Source: an uncultured Rhizobium sp.
GTDB lineage: Bacteria; Pseudomonadota; Alphaproteobacteria; Rhizobiales; Rhizobiaceae
Direction of reading: 5' to 3'
Assembly (NCBI GenBank): GCA_945952415.1
Contig: CAMFIF010000010.1
Span: forward strand, 1-64,000
Length of the DNA: 64,000 nucleotides
The position numbers and the translations under genes are program-made. Positions 35,092 to 44,974 of the stretch are shown piece after piece. Every line of letters begins with the position of its first letter. The first letter of the stretch is position 1. Below the pieces are notes generated by a model, which searched no databases, was not told the origin of the DNA, and saw nothing but the letters and a program-made list of their open reading frames with translations.

Positions 35092-35532
35092 GTGAGCATA
35101 TCGTCGATCACGGGCAAGGACCGCGAATTGATCGCCCTGCTTTCGGAAAATGCGCGGGAACACACCGCCTCGATTGCCCGCAAGCTCGGCCTGTCGCGCA
35201 CCACCGTCCAGGCCCGTATCGAGCGGCTGGAAAATGCAGGCATCATCAAGGGGTATGGCATCCGCCTGTCCGATGATTACGAAAAGGGGCTCGTCAAGGC
35301 CCATATCCTCGTCACCATCGCGCCGAAGACGCTGCCGCGCATAACGGCGGAACTGTGGGATCTGCGCGAGGTGCGCGAACTGCACTCCGTCAGCGGCAAT
35401 TTCGACCTGATCGTGGTGGTGGCCGCCGAATCCATCTCCGAACTCGACCGGGTGATTGACTTCATCGGCGAGATCAAGGGCGTGGAGCGCACGCTTTCCT
35501 CGGTCATCCTCTCGACGCGGATCGAGCGCTAG
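35092..35532 (+). CDS. Lrp/AsnC family transcriptional regulator
   Basis: This 146-residue protein has an N-terminal helix-turn-helix (LIALLSENAREHTASIARKLGLSRTTVQARIERL) and a C-terminal RAM effector domain (VRELHSVSGNFDLIVVVAAES). GGAGG sits six bases before GTG at 35092, which I take as the start. It is divergent from the saccharopine dehydrogenase-family gene, 113 bases apart, so it probably regulates it in response to an amino acid. Its stop overlaps the convergent diguanylate cyclase gene stop by four bases. Confidence 0.92.
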   Translation: MSISSITGKDRELIALLSENAREHTASIARKLGLSRTTVQARIERLENAGIIKGYGIRLSDDYEKGLVKAHILVTIAPKTLPRITAELWDLREVRELHSVSGNFDLIVVVAAESISELDRVIDFIGEIKGVERTLSSVILSTRIER

Positions 35533-37808
35533 CCAATCGCGCCGGTCTTTATAGCCCGTGCAAAATCATCGACCGGAAGCGGGCGACCGAAGAGGAAGCC
35601 CTGCATGTCCGCACAGCCGCTTTGCAGCAGGAACACCGCCTGCGCCTCCGTTTCCACCCCCTCGGCAATGACCGAGAGATCGAGCTTCTGGGCAAGCGAA
35701 ATGATCGCCGAGGTGATCGCCATGTCATCCGCATCGCGGGGGATGTCGGCCACGAAGGACCGGTCGATCTTGAGGCGGGAGACGGGGAAGCTCTTCAGCG
35801 CGCTGAGGCTCGAATAGCCCGTGCCAAAATCGTCGATGGCGAGCGTCACCCCGAGCGCGGCCAGTGCATTCATCCGCTCCACCGCGCCCGCCATGTCCTC
35901 CATGATCAGGCTTTCGGTGATTTCAAGCTCCAGGAAATGCGGGGCCAGTCCGGTGCGGTCCAGCGTCTGCCTTACCTTTTCCACCCAGCCGCTTTCGCGG
36001 AACTGCCGGGGCGAGACATTGACGCTGACGACGAGCGGCGGCAGCCCCTCCGCCTGCCAGGCGCGGGCCTGCCGACAGGCCTCTTCCAGCACCCAGTCGC
36101 CGAGCGGCGCAATCAGCCCGCTCTCCTCGGCAAGGGGAATGAAGGCACCGGGCGGAACCAGACCATCAACGGGATGGCGCCAGCGCACCAGCGCCTCGGC
36201 GCCGGTAATCGTGCCGCTCGGCAGATGGCATTGCGGCTGGTAGTGAAGCTCGAATTCGCCGAGTTTCAGGGCGCGGCGCAATTCCTCGGTGCGGGCGAGC
36301 TTCAGCCTCGCCTTTTCCGCCATCTCGCGGGAAAAGATCGCCAGCCGGTCCCGTCCGGATGCCTTGGCGTGATACATGGCGGCATCCGCATTGGCGAGCA
36401 GTTCGGACGGGGTGCGGCCATGGTCCGGATAGCAGGCAATGCCGAGGCTGCAGGTCGCCTGCAATTCCATGCCGCCGATCGGCAACGGCGCGGCAAGCCG
36501 GTTGCGCAAAGTCTCGAAGCGGGCGTGGAGCGCCTCGGGGCTCGTATCGTCGATCAGCATGTGCACGACGAATTCGTCACCGCCGACCCGCACAACCCTG
36601 CCCCAGCCGCCGAGGAAATCCGACATGCGCTGTGCCATGACCTTCAGCAGTTCGTCGCCGGACGCGTGGCCGAGGCTATCATTGACGAGCTTGAAATTGT
36701 CCACGTCCAGGAAGGCGACGGCAAGGCTTGTGCGCTTGCGCTCCGCCTTCTGCATCGCCTCCTTGAGGGAGCGGTCGAGCATTGACCGGTTCGGCAGGCC
36801 CGTCAGCGTGTCGTGATCGGCCAGGAAGCGGATCCGGTCTTCCGCCATCCGCCGCTCGATGGCGATGCGCGCCAGATGGATGGCGACGGCGATCAGCTCG
36901 TCATGGTGCTTGTCGGGCTCCATCACGTTCGGCGAATAGAAGGCGGCGGTGCCGATCGCCTGCCCCTCGGCCGAGGTGATCGGCACGGACCAGGCCGAGC
37001 GATAGCTTTCTTCGCCCCCGCGCAGGCAGCGGCTGAAATCCACGTCCGTGATGATGATGCGCTCGCCGAGCCAGGCAGCCCGCCCGCATCCCGGCGCATC
37101 CGGACCGATGGGCACGACGGATATGTAGTCCACCAGCGCCTGCGGCAGGGAAGGCGCGGCGGCCAGACGCAATTCGCTGCCATCGGATGCACAGACGAAG
37201 AAGGCCGCATGAATGCCCGGCAGGCGGGTTTCCACCATGCCCGCCACCTCTTCCAGGAATTCGGCAAGTTCCATGCCCTCCGCCACCTTTTCCAGCAGGC
37301 GGGACTGGATCTCGATCAGGTGTTCGGCGGATTTTCGGGCGGTGATGTCGCGCGATACCCCGGCCACGCCGATGGTGCGGCCGAACATGTCCTTCAGCGG
37401 CACCCGGGACATCATCAGCCAGCGCTCGTGATTGCTGCCGAGCGACATTTCCTCGATCCCGAGATCGGGCTCGCCCGTTTCCATGACCCGTCTTTCGGTG
37501 CGGGCAATGTCGGCCGCCGCTTCCGCCGGGTGAAGATCGAAATCGGTCTTGCCGATCAGTTCGGAGACATCGTTGAGGTGGTTGTCCGCCACGATGGCGC
37601 GATTGGCGAAGAGAAAGCGCCCGTCCAGATCCTTCGCATAGATATAGTCGGGAATCTGGTTGACGATGGTTTCCAGCCAGAAATAGCGCTCCGCTATATC
37701 CGGATCCGGCAGGCGCAGGTGATGGACCGCGCCCCGCGAGGGAGGCGCTTCGGCCTCGGTCCGCTCCGCAGCGGCCCCGTTGACCGCACGCAGGAACGTG
37801 TCGCTCAT
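35529..37808 (-). CDS. PAS-GAF-GGDEF-EAL cyclic di-GMP signalling protein
   Basis: This 759-residue soluble protein has a PAS domain (about 38-160; YIYAKDLDGRFLFANRAIV and PLKDMFGRTIGVAGVSRDIT) and a GAF domain (about 170-320). A diguanylate cyclase domain follows with an intact GGDEF motif (RVGGDEFVV) and the LADHDTLTGLPNR opener. The phosphodiesterase domain has an intact EAL motif (GAEALVRWRHP) and the metal/loop residues ELEITES, DDFGTGYSSL and EGVE. Both activities could be functional, so the net effect on cyclic di-GMP cannot be predicted. It has no membrane segments. Stop codons of this gene and the lrp gene overlap. Confidence 0.93.
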   Translation of the reverse strand: MSDTFLRAVNGAAAERTEAEAPPSRGAVHHLRLPDPDIAERYFWLETIVNQIPDYIYAKDLDGRFLFANRAIVADNHLNDVSELIGKTDFDLHPAEAAADIARTERRVMETGEPDLGIEEMSLGSNHERWLMMSRVPLKDMFGRTIGVAGVSRDITARKSAEHLIEIQSRLLEKVAEGMELAEFLEEVAGMVETRLPGIHAAFFVCASDGSELRLAAAPSLPQALVDYISVVPIGPDAPGCGRAAWLGERIIITDVDFSRCLRGGEESYRSAWSVPITSAEGQAIGTAAFYSPNVMEPDKHHDELIAVAIHLARIAIERRMAEDRIRFLADHDTLTGLPNRSMLDRSLKEAMQKAERKRTSLAVAFLDVDNFKLVNDSLGHASGDELLKVMAQRMSDFLGGWGRVVRVGGDEFVVHMLIDDTSPEALHARFETLRNRLAAPLPIGGMELQATCSLGIACYPDHGRTPSELLANADAAMYHAKASGRDRLAIFSREMAEKARLKLARTEELRRALKLGEFELHYQPQCHLPSGTITGAEALVRWRHPVDGLVPPGAFIPLAEESGLIAPLGDWVLEEACRQARAWQAEGLPPLVVSVNVSPRQFRESGWVEKVRQTLDRTGLAPHFLELEITESLIMEDMAGAVERMNALAALGVTLAIDDFGTGYSSLSALKSFPVSRLKIDRSFVADIPRDADDMAITSAIISLAQKLDLSVIAEGVETEAQAVFLLQSGCADMQGFLFGRPLPVDDFARAIKTGAIG

Positions 37809-37956
37809 CTAGGTCCCCATTCAGACACCGGGCAAAGGGGTGTCCCTCCGCCTGCAATGGACGTCCGAATTTCTCTAATGCGGGGTTAATTAAAACAAAT
37901 CTCGAAATAAAAGCCATTAAAAATACGGTATTCTGAAAAGCAGGTGCAGAACAATG

Positions 37957-38961
37957 TCAGGCCGCGGAACGCAGGGCCTGCGGCGTGCTTCCGGTCTTCC
38001 GCTTCAGCATCCGGCCGAGATGGGAGGAATCGCAGAAGCCGCATTCCGCCGCAATTGACGCCACCGACCGTTCCGATCCCCTGAGCAGGTGGATCGCATG
38101 ATCGAGCCTTATGTCGAGATAGGCGGCATGGGGCGAGGTGCCGAGTTCGGTATGGAAGTGCCGCTCCAGCATCTTCTTGCTGGTCTTCAGGAGCCGGGCG
38201 ATGTCCTTGATCTCCAGCGGCACGTCCAGATGCTCGACCATCAGATGCAGTGCCCGGCGGACCAGCGGATCCTTGGCCTTCACCTCCAGCGCGCCCGCGG
38301 GCTGCGGCGTGTGGCCCATGGCTGCCTCGTCGATCATCATGATGTGGAGGCTCTTTGTCGCCGGCGCCCGGCCGAGATGACGCTCCACGAGAAAGGCGGC
38401 GAGATGGGCGGAGCTTGCCCCGCCCGAACAGGTGAGCCGATCCCGGTCGACCACGAAGATCTGGTCGGAAACGGGTTTCAGGCCCTGAAACTGCGCCAGG
38501 AAATCGTCATGGTGATACCAGCTCACGCAGCACTGGTAACCCTCCATCAGCCCGGCCCGGTGCAGTGCCAGCGATCCGGTGCAGAGACCGACCAGCGCCA
38601 CACCCTGCCGGGCGGCGCCCTTGAGATAGGCTTCCACCGTTTCGTTCCGCCGGGCCAGCGCGCCGATCAGTCCGCCCACGACCACGATGTAATCGAAGCG
38701 GGTCGGATCGTCGAAGCCCGCGGTCGGTTGGATGGAAATGCCGCAGCTCGACCGCACCGGAGATTTCGGATCGCCCAGCACCTCCCAGCGGCACTTGATC
38801 TGCCGGCTGCGATCGCCCTCGTCGGCTGCAAGCCGCAGCACGTCGATGAAATTGGCGAAGGCGCACAGGGTGAAATTGGACAAGAGGATGAAGCCGACCG
38901 AAAGCCGCGCAGTGCCGCGCTCGGTCCGAGAGAGGGCGGGGGATGGCCGTGCCGTGCTCAT
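37957..38961 (-). CDS. GlxA-type AraC family regulator (DJ-1/PfpI fused to AraC HTH)
   Basis: The N-terminal ThiJ/DJ-1-like domain (about 18-190) of this 334-residue protein has the nucleophile-elbow analogue LVGLCTGSLALHRAGL. A C-terminal AraC double HTH (about 230-330) contains DIARLLKTSKKMLERHF and VASIAAECGFCDSSHLGRMLKRKTG. Proteins of this type (ArgR of Pseudomonas, GbdR, CdhR) activate amino acid, betaine or carnitine catabolism. It is divergent from another GlxA-type regulator only 104 bases away, and the two may share an operator. Target unknown. Confidence 0.9.
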   Translation of the reverse strand: MSTARPSPALSRTERGTARLSVGFILLSNFTLCAFANFIDVLRLAADEGDRSRQIKCRWEVLGDPKSPVRSSCGISIQPTAGFDDPTRFDYIVVVGGLIGALARRNETVEAYLKGAARQGVALVGLCTGSLALHRAGLMEGYQCCVSWYHHDDFLAQFQGLKPVSDQIFVVDRDRLTCSGGASSAHLAAFLVERHLGRAPATKSLHIMMIDEAAMGHTPQPAGALEVKAKDPLVRRALHLMVEHLDVPLEIKDIARLLKTSKKMLERHFHTELGTSPHAAYLDIRLDHAIHLLRGSERSVASIAAECGFCDSSHLGRMLKRKTGSTPQALRSAA

Positions 38962-39065
38962 CTCTGTCTCAAATCTTCTCTTCGCATGTCTCCTTCATTC
39001 TTTTCCAAGCCCGCGCATTTATCAATACTCAAGCCGTGGTCCCGTGCATAAAAAGGGGGATGAGA

Positions 39066-40139
39066 ATGACCTTGCCCTATTCCTCGCCGCGTTCTTTCGT
39101 CTTCTACATCGTGCCCGATTTCACCATGCTGGCCTTTACCTCGGCCATTGAGGCGCTCCGGCTCGCCAATGCGGTCCTCGGAAAGGACGTCTATAGCTGG
39201 CGCGTCGCCTCCGCCGATGGCGCGCCGGTACGGGCAAGCTGCGGCCTCACCATCACGCCTGAAAATTCCGTATCGGTCGAGCGCGCGCTCCTTCTCACCG
39301 AAAAGCGCCCCTCCATGGTGGTGGTCTGTTCCGGCTGGAACGTGCAGAACCATGTGAACCGGACCGCCGCCGCCTGGCTTCGCGAAAGCCGCAAGCGTGG
39401 CATCGAGCTCGCCGGCGTCTGCACCGGCGCCTATATCCTCGCGGATGCCCATCTGCTCGAAGGCCGGCGCTGCACGATCCACTGGGAAAACCTGCCCGTT
39501 TTCGCCGAAAATTTCGCTGGCATCGAGTGCCATACGGGTCTGATGGAAAGCGACAACGGCATCCATTCCTGCGCCGGGGGCGCCGCCTGCTTCGACATGA
39601 TGATGCATATCATCGGCCGGGATTTCGGCCCGAAGCTTGTTTCCGCCGTCATGGATCAGGCCATGGTCGACCGCATCCGCGCGCCCTCCGAGCGCCAGCG
39701 CATGCCGCTCACCGTCAAGCTCAATTCGCTGAACCCGAAGATCCTGAAGGCGATCGAGCTGATGGAGGAGCATCTGTCCGACCGTCTGCCGATGGAGGAG
39801 ATCGCCGCCGCCGTCTGCCTTTCGCGCCGGCAGGTGGAACGCCTCTTCCAGACCGAGCTCGAAACCTCCCCGTCGCGCTATTACCTGCAATTGCGCCTGG
39901 AACGCGCCCGCCTGCTGGTGACCCAGTCCGCCATGCAGATCGTCGAAATCGCCGTCGCCTGCGGCTTCGTGTCGGCCTCGCATTTCTCCAAATGCTATCG
40001 CCAGTTCCACGGCATCTCGCCGCAGGAAACCCGCGACCAGCGCCAGCCGAGCGTGCAGATGCCCTCGCTCAGCAAGGCCCAGGCCGCCGATCATCTTCAC
40101 CTCGTGCAGGACAATCAGGCGCTTCGCCAGGTGGCCTGA
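39066..40139 (+). CDS. GlxA-type AraC family regulator, second of a divergent pair
   Basis: This 357-residue protein starts at the ATG preceded by AGGGGG (39055-39059). A DJ-1-like domain (FVFYIVPDFTMLAFTSAIEALRLAN, ELAGVCTGAYILADAHLL) is followed by an AraC DNA-binding region (AAAVCLSRRQVERLFQTEL, IAVACGFVSASHFSKCYRQFHG). Full-length relatives in rhizobia sit with choline/betaine genes, but none is visible here. Its C-terminal extension (about 320-357) is rich in Gln and not conserved in the family. It converges with pmtA. Confidence 0.9.
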   Translation: MTLPYSSPRSFVFYIVPDFTMLAFTSAIEALRLANAVLGKDVYSWRVASADGAPVRASCGLTITPENSVSVERALLLTEKRPSMVVVCSGWNVQNHVNRTAAAWLRESRKRGIELAGVCTGAYILADAHLLEGRRCTIHWENLPVFAENFAGIECHTGLMESDNGIHSCAGGAACFDMMMHIIGRDFGPKLVSAVMDQAMVDRIRAPSERQRMPLTVKLNSLNPKILKAIELMEEHLSDRLPMEEIAAAVCLSRRQVERLFQTELETSPSRYYLQLRLERARLLVTQSAMQIVEIAVACGFVSASHFSKCYRQFHGISPQETRDQRQPSVQMPSLSKAQAADHLHLVQDNQALRQVA

Positions 40140-40163
40140 TCCCGATCAACCGCCTGCGGCGCT

Positions 40164-40766
40164 TCAGGCGCCGCGGGCCGCGCGATAGACCCAGAGCTGC
40201 GCCGGCGGCACGTTGCGCACCACGAAATCATAATGCGACACCGTATAGCTTTCCCGCTTGGGCGGGATCGGCGACAGCGCACCATAGGTGATCTGGATGA
40301 CGGGCCGGCCGGGCTTCATCATGGACAGAAGCTCTTCCAGAAGCGCAATCCGTCGCTCAGGCGAAAAACTCAGCATCGGCACCGCAGAGATCACGCAGTC
40401 GAAGGTCTCCCCATAGCGCTCTCCAAGCGTGGTCTTGAGATCGAAGGCGTCGCCGAGCCGGAAATCCACGTCCGCGAAGCGCTCCACCAGCGACTGATGA
40501 AAGGCCGGGGAATATTCCACGGAGACCAGCTGTTCCGGGCGGATGCCCGTTTGCAGGATCGCCTTGGTGATGACGCCCGTACCCGCTCCCAGTTCCAGCA
40601 CCGGCAGGCCCGATTGCGGATCGATCACGCTCGCCATCCGCCGCGCCGCGATCCCTGACGTGGGCAGGATCGCGCCCACGCCCTTCATGTCCCTCTGCCA
40701 CCCCTTGAAGAAGCGGACTTCCTCGTCGAACTTGCGGCTAATGAACTGCTTCAGTCGGAAAACCAT
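40164..40766 (-). CDS. pmtA: Phosphatidylethanolamine/phospholipid N-methyltransferase
   Basis: This 200-residue class I methyltransferase has the SAM motif LELGAGTGVITKAIL and VSVEYSPAFHQSLVERF. The post-motifs CVISAVPMLSFSPERR and YGALSPIPP are highly typical of the rhizobial PmtA family. PmtA methylates phosphatidylethanolamine to phosphatidylcholine at the inner membrane in three steps. Its length matches the family. PC synthesis is characteristic of Rhizobiaceae, supporting the taxonomic inference. The stop lies inside a hairpin (40156-40174, GCGGCGC...GCGCCGC) shared with the convergent regulator gene. Confidence 0.92.
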   Translation of the reverse strand: MVFRLKQFISRKFDEEVRFFKGWQRDMKGVGAILPTSGIAARRMASVIDPQSGLPVLELGAGTGVITKAILQTGIRPEQLVSVEYSPAFHQSLVERFADVDFRLGDAFDLKTTLGERYGETFDCVISAVPMLSFSPERRIALLEELLSMMKPGRPVIQITYGALSPIPPKRESYTVSHYDFVVRNVPPAQLWVYRAARGA

Positions 40767-40853
40767 CGGCGCATTTCCTCCAGATTGTATCGCGGGTTTT
40801 TCGGCGCCGGGCAGTTGAACGGGTTATTTGCGACAATTTCAAGTCTTAAAGCG

Positions 40854-41546
40854 TCACTCGCTGGAATCCGGCGCCGGTTTCTCCGAGGGAAAAAGCGCAT
40901 CCTGCGGCCAGCGTTCCAGGGCACGCGCGCCTTCCGCACCAAGCGCATAGGTTCCCTTGCCGGTCCGTTCGAACCAGCCATAGACATTGTCGAGGAGAAT
41001 GCGGCCGGCATCCGGCGCAAAGGCCTTCATGTCGCGCGGGCGGGAAAGGCCGCGGCTGAGACCTTCGGCACAGAGCAGCGCCCGCTGCCGGTAGGCGGTC
41101 ATGATCGGGGTGCGGGTCGAGCCCCCCTTCACCGGATCGCCGAAGCGGTTGCGATGTTCGCGCACCAGCCGTGTGCGGCGCTTGGCATTCAGCCGCGGAA
41201 GCGGCGCGGCGGCGCTGACGATGACACTCACATGGCCGCTTTCGGCAATGCCCAGCATGCCCACTCCCAGCCGCCGGCAGAGATTGCGAAAGCGCGGATC
41301 GGCCTCGCGGCCGCGGCCCTTTGCGGAAATACGGGCGGCGATCCAGATCTCGTCCGCCAGGCTTGCCCGGTCGACGGCCTGCAGCACCAGTTCCAGATTG
41401 AAGCTCATCTTCAGCTCGCAGACGACGAGAAGCGGCGCTTCCCCTTCGATGATGCCAACGAGGTCGCAGCCGCCGATCTCACCCTTGACGCTGTAGCCCG
41501 CCGCCTCAAGAAAGGCTTTCACCGGCTCGTAAAGGCTGGTTTCCAT
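40854..41546 (-). CDS. DUF2161 family PD-(D/E)XK-fold phosphodiesterase-like protein
   Basis: The N-terminal part of this 230-residue protein (METSLYEPVKAFLEAAGYSVKGEIGGCDLVGI...LLVVCELK) carries the D...E.K active-site pattern of the PD-(D/E)XK nuclease fold. This matches DUF2161 proteins, which are annotated as putative phosphodiesterases without a proven substrate. The C-terminal part resembles a winged-helix region (FERTGKGTYALGAEG). It is divergent from the export operon with about 245 bases between them. Confidence 0.85.
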   Translation of the reverse strand: METSLYEPVKAFLEAAGYSVKGEIGGCDLVGIIEGEAPLLVVCELKMSFNLELVLQAVDRASLADEIWIAARISAKGRGREADPRFRNLCRRLGVGMLGIAESGHVSVIVSAAAPLPRLNAKRRTRLVREHRNRFGDPVKGGSTRTPIMTAYRQRALLCAEGLSRGLSRPRDMKAFAPDAGRILLDNVYGWFERTGKGTYALGAEGARALERWPQDALFPSEKPAPDSSE

Positions 41547-41635
41547 GGGATTCGGCTCCTCTTTGTCCCGCGCCTGCGGTGTAGCCGCATCCGCGCCCGG
41601 CCGCCAGTGCGGCGGGAATATCCTGATGCCCCGTC

Positions 41636-41676
41636 TTGACCGTGATCAAGGCGAAGGCGACTGTTTGGGGTAAAAG
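41636..41676 (+). promoter_or_regulatory. FNR/FixK-like box with matched -10 upstream of the export operon
   Basis: TTGACCGTGATCAA lies at 41636-41649: TTGA-N6-TCAA, close to the FNR/FixK consensus TTGAT-N4-ATCAA. A -10-like TAAAAG begins at 41671. This places the box centre about 41 bases upstream of the implied transcription start, the classic class II activator position for FNR-type regulators. It points to oxygen-responsive control of the genes from 41724 onward. Inference from spacing and motif only. Confidence 0.65.
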
Positions 41677-41723
41677 ACGAGGGGAATGAAAGGGCCGGCC
41701 CGGCCGGCGATCCGGAGTTGAAC

Positions 41724-41795
41724 ATGTCAAAGCGGCGATCAGGGGCGAGAGCAGGGCGCATCGAGGGGCGGATTTTGAGGGGAATGCGCGGATGA
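41724..41795 (+). CDS. Putative 23-codon basic leader peptide before the export adaptor
   Basis: An ATG preceded by GGAG at optimal spacing opens a 23-residue, arginine-rich frame (MSKRRSGARAGRIEGRILRG...) that stops in an ATGA overlap with the adaptor start at 41792. It is too short for family recognition. Its ribosome-binding site and translational coupling suggest a leader that controls adaptor translation, or simply a coupling ORF. Confidence 0.35.
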   Translation: MSKRRSGARAGRIEGRILRGMRG

Positions 41796-43009
41796 AGCAC
41801 CCCGTCCGGACCCTTGTTCTGCTGCTGCTTGCCGCCGCTCTCGCCTATGGCGCCTATCTCCTCCTCGCGCCCCGCCTGTTCGGCGTCCCGGTCGCCACCG
41901 TTTCGGTGACGAGGGGCGATATAGTTGAAACCGTGGTTGCGAGCGGCCGGGCGGAAACCCCCTCCGGCGTGGATGTCGCAAGCCAGGTCATCGGCACGGT
42001 GGCGCGCGTTTTTGTCGACGAAGGCAGCCGCGTCAAGGCCGGGGATCCCCTGATCCGGCTCGATGACCGCCAGACCGCCGCCGGCGTGGAGCAGGCCGAA
42101 GCCGCCCTGAAACAGGCGGAAGTCAAGCGCCGGCAACTGGTCGAGCTCACCCTTCCCGTAGCCCGGCAGACGCTTCTGCAGATGGAGGCGACGCGCACCA
42201 ATGCCCGCGCCCAGCTCGACCGGGCCCTGCGACTGGCCGACCGTTCGGTGGCGAGCGGCGCTTCGGTGGAAGCATTGCAAAGGGCCTTCGATGTGGCCGA
42301 TGCCCAGTGGCGGGCGGCCGAACTCGCCGTGGCCAGCGCCTCGCCGGGCGGCGGCGAAAGCGCGCTTGCCGAGGCGGCGCTTGCCGAGTCGGCGGCAAAG
42401 CTGCGCGTCGCTGAAGCCCAGCTCGCGCTCACCCGCATCAATGCGCCCATCGACGGTCTCGTGACGGCCCGCGACGTGGAGGAGGGCGTGGTGGCCCAGC
42501 CCGGCAAGGTGCTGCTGCACGTGGCGCCGCTGAAGCCGAAGCAGCTCGTGGTGCAGGTGGATGAGCGCAATCTCTCCCGTATCCGGCCCGGCCAGAAGGC
42601 CGTTGCCTCTGCCGATGCCCGTCCGGATGTCACTTTCGGGGCTACCCTTGCCTCGATCGATTCCACCATCGATGCGGATCGCGGCTCGGTGGAGGTGAAG
42701 TTCTCGCTGGTGAAGGAACCGGAATTCCTCAAGGAAAACATGACCGTTTCTGTCGATATCGAGGTCGCCCGCCGCCAGGCGACCCTGCTTCTGCCGCTGA
42801 ATGCGGTGCGCGACGCGGCGGGGCAGAAGCCCTCCGTCCTCGTGGTGGAGGACGGGCAGGCGGCCGAGCGCCCGGTAACGCTCGGTGCCCGTGATGCGGA
42901 AATGGTGGAAATCCTGCAGGGCCTAAAGGAGGGCGAGGTGGTGATTTCCAACGCAAACGCCAGGATCGAACCTGGCCAGAAGGTCCGGATTGCCGGCGCA
43001 AAGGGATAG
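41792..43009 (+). CDS. Periplasmic adaptor subunit (HlyD/MacA/DevB-type)
   Basis: This 405-residue protein has an N-terminal signal anchor (about 7-27; LVLLLLAAALAYGAYLLL). A biotinyl-lipoyl-like segment (IGTVARVFVDEGSRVKAGDPLIRLD) leads into a long alpha-hairpin coiled coil (about 75-190) and the returning lipoyl half (APIDGLVTARDVEEGVVAQPGKVLLHV). Beta-barrel and membrane-proximal domains follow. This is the membrane-fusion adaptor of a tripartite or ABC exporter. It is followed three bases later by the permease. The gene order adaptor-permease-ATPase resembles devBCA systems. Confidence 0.9.
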   Translation: MKHPVRTLVLLLLAAALAYGAYLLLAPRLFGVPVATVSVTRGDIVETVVASGRAETPSGVDVASQVIGTVARVFVDEGSRVKAGDPLIRLDDRQTAAGVEQAEAALKQAEVKRRQLVELTLPVARQTLLQMEATRTNARAQLDRALRLADRSVASGASVEALQRAFDVADAQWRAAELAVASASPGGGESALAEAALAESAAKLRVAEAQLALTRINAPIDGLVTARDVEEGVVAQPGKVLLHVAPLKPKQLVVQVDERNLSRIRPGQKAVASADARPDVTFGATLASIDSTIDADRGSVEVKFSLVKEPEFLKENMTVSVDIEVARRQATLLLPLNAVRDAAGQKPSVLVVEDGQAAERPVTLGARDAEMVEILQGLKEGEVVISNANARIEPGQKVRIAGAKG

Positions 43010-43012
43010 GAC

Positions 43013-44243
43013 ATGCAGCCTTTCCTGCCCTTCGAGGTGATTGCCGCCATTCGCTTCCTGGCCGAGGGAAAGCGCCAGACCCTGCTGACTGTCATCGGTG
43101 CGGCGGTCGGCGTATCGGTTATCCTCTTCATGACCTCGCTTCTGCACGGGGTGCAGTCGAACATCTTCAACCGGGTGCTTTCCACCCAGGCCCATATCGT
43201 CATCTCCCCGCCCGAGGAAGTGTCCCGCCCCTTGCGGGAAAGGGACGGCCCGCGCGAAATGGCAACCATCCAGAAACCGGCCCAGCGGTTGAAATCAATT
43301 GATCAGTGGCAGGTCATTTCGGCCCGTCTTCTGGCGCGCCCCGATGTGACCGCCGTTTCCCCCACCGCGGCGGGCGCAGCCTTTGCCGTCAAGGGAGCGG
43401 CCGCCAATCCGGTGACGCTGACGGGGATCGAGCCGGAGGCCTTCTACCGCATCATCGATCTTCGCGAGAAGATCGTCAGCGGTTCCGCCGATATCCAGCC
43501 CGGCGGCCTGCTGATCGGCACCGAGCTTGCCAATGATCTCGGCCTCGGCCTTGGCGAAAAGATCCGCATCCGCACCAATCGCAGTACGGGAACGGGTGGT
43601 GACCAGACCTTCACCATCCACGGCATTTTCGATCTCGGCAACAAGGATGCCAATGAGCGCAGCGTCTATACGTCCCTGCGCTCTGCCCAGTCGCTGCTCA
43701 ATCTGCCGGGCGGGATCACCAGCCTCAGCGTCGACATTCGCGATCCCTATCAGGCCGAAGTGGTGGCCGGGGAGCTGCGCGCCTCGATGGGGGTGAATGC
43801 GGAAAGCTGGGTGAAGACCTTCCAGCAGGTCTTCACCGCACTCTCCACCCAGTCCGTTGCCAATTATACGATCCAGTTCTTCGTTGCGGTGGCGGTGGCG
43901 CTAGGCATTTCGAGCGTGCTTGTGGTCTCCGTGGTGCAGCGCTCGCGGGAAATCGGCATTCTCCGGGCCATGGGGGCCTCGCGCGGGCGCATCCTCAGGA
44001 TTTTTCTGACCCAGGGCGCCTCGATCGGCTTCATGGGGTCGCTGGCGGGTTCGGCGCTCGGGGCGGGTTTCGTGCTCCTCTGGCGCATCTTTGCCCGCAA
44101 TCCGGACGGCACCGAGTTCTTCCCCGTGACCATGGACCCCGCGTTGTTCCTGCGCACCATCCTCGCCGCAACCGTCACCGGCCTCATCACGGCCCTCCTG
44201 CCGGCCCTCAGCGCCGCGCGCCTCAACCCGGTGGATGCGATCC

Positions 44244-44251
<8 letters not shown>
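43013..44251 (+). CDS. ABC exporter permease, FtsX/MacB/DevC-type
   Basis: This 412-residue protein has an N-terminal helix ([22 protein letters not shown], about 22-43) and a large periplasmic MacB-PCD-like domain (about 50-270). Three C-terminal helices contain [24 protein letters not shown], a conserved FtsX-family cytoplasmic loop. It forms the membrane channel-like, mechanotransmitting part of the exporter with the adaptor upstream and ATPase downstream. Its stop overlaps the ATPase start by eight bases. Confidence 0.9.
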
Positions 44252-44960
<709 letters not shown>

Positions 44961-44974
44961 GGAGGAAGGAAACC

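Noticed and set aside
40156-40174. GC-rich hairpin between the GlxA regulator and pmtA
   Set aside because: It has no T run on either side and overlaps the pmtA stop, so I did not list it as a terminator.
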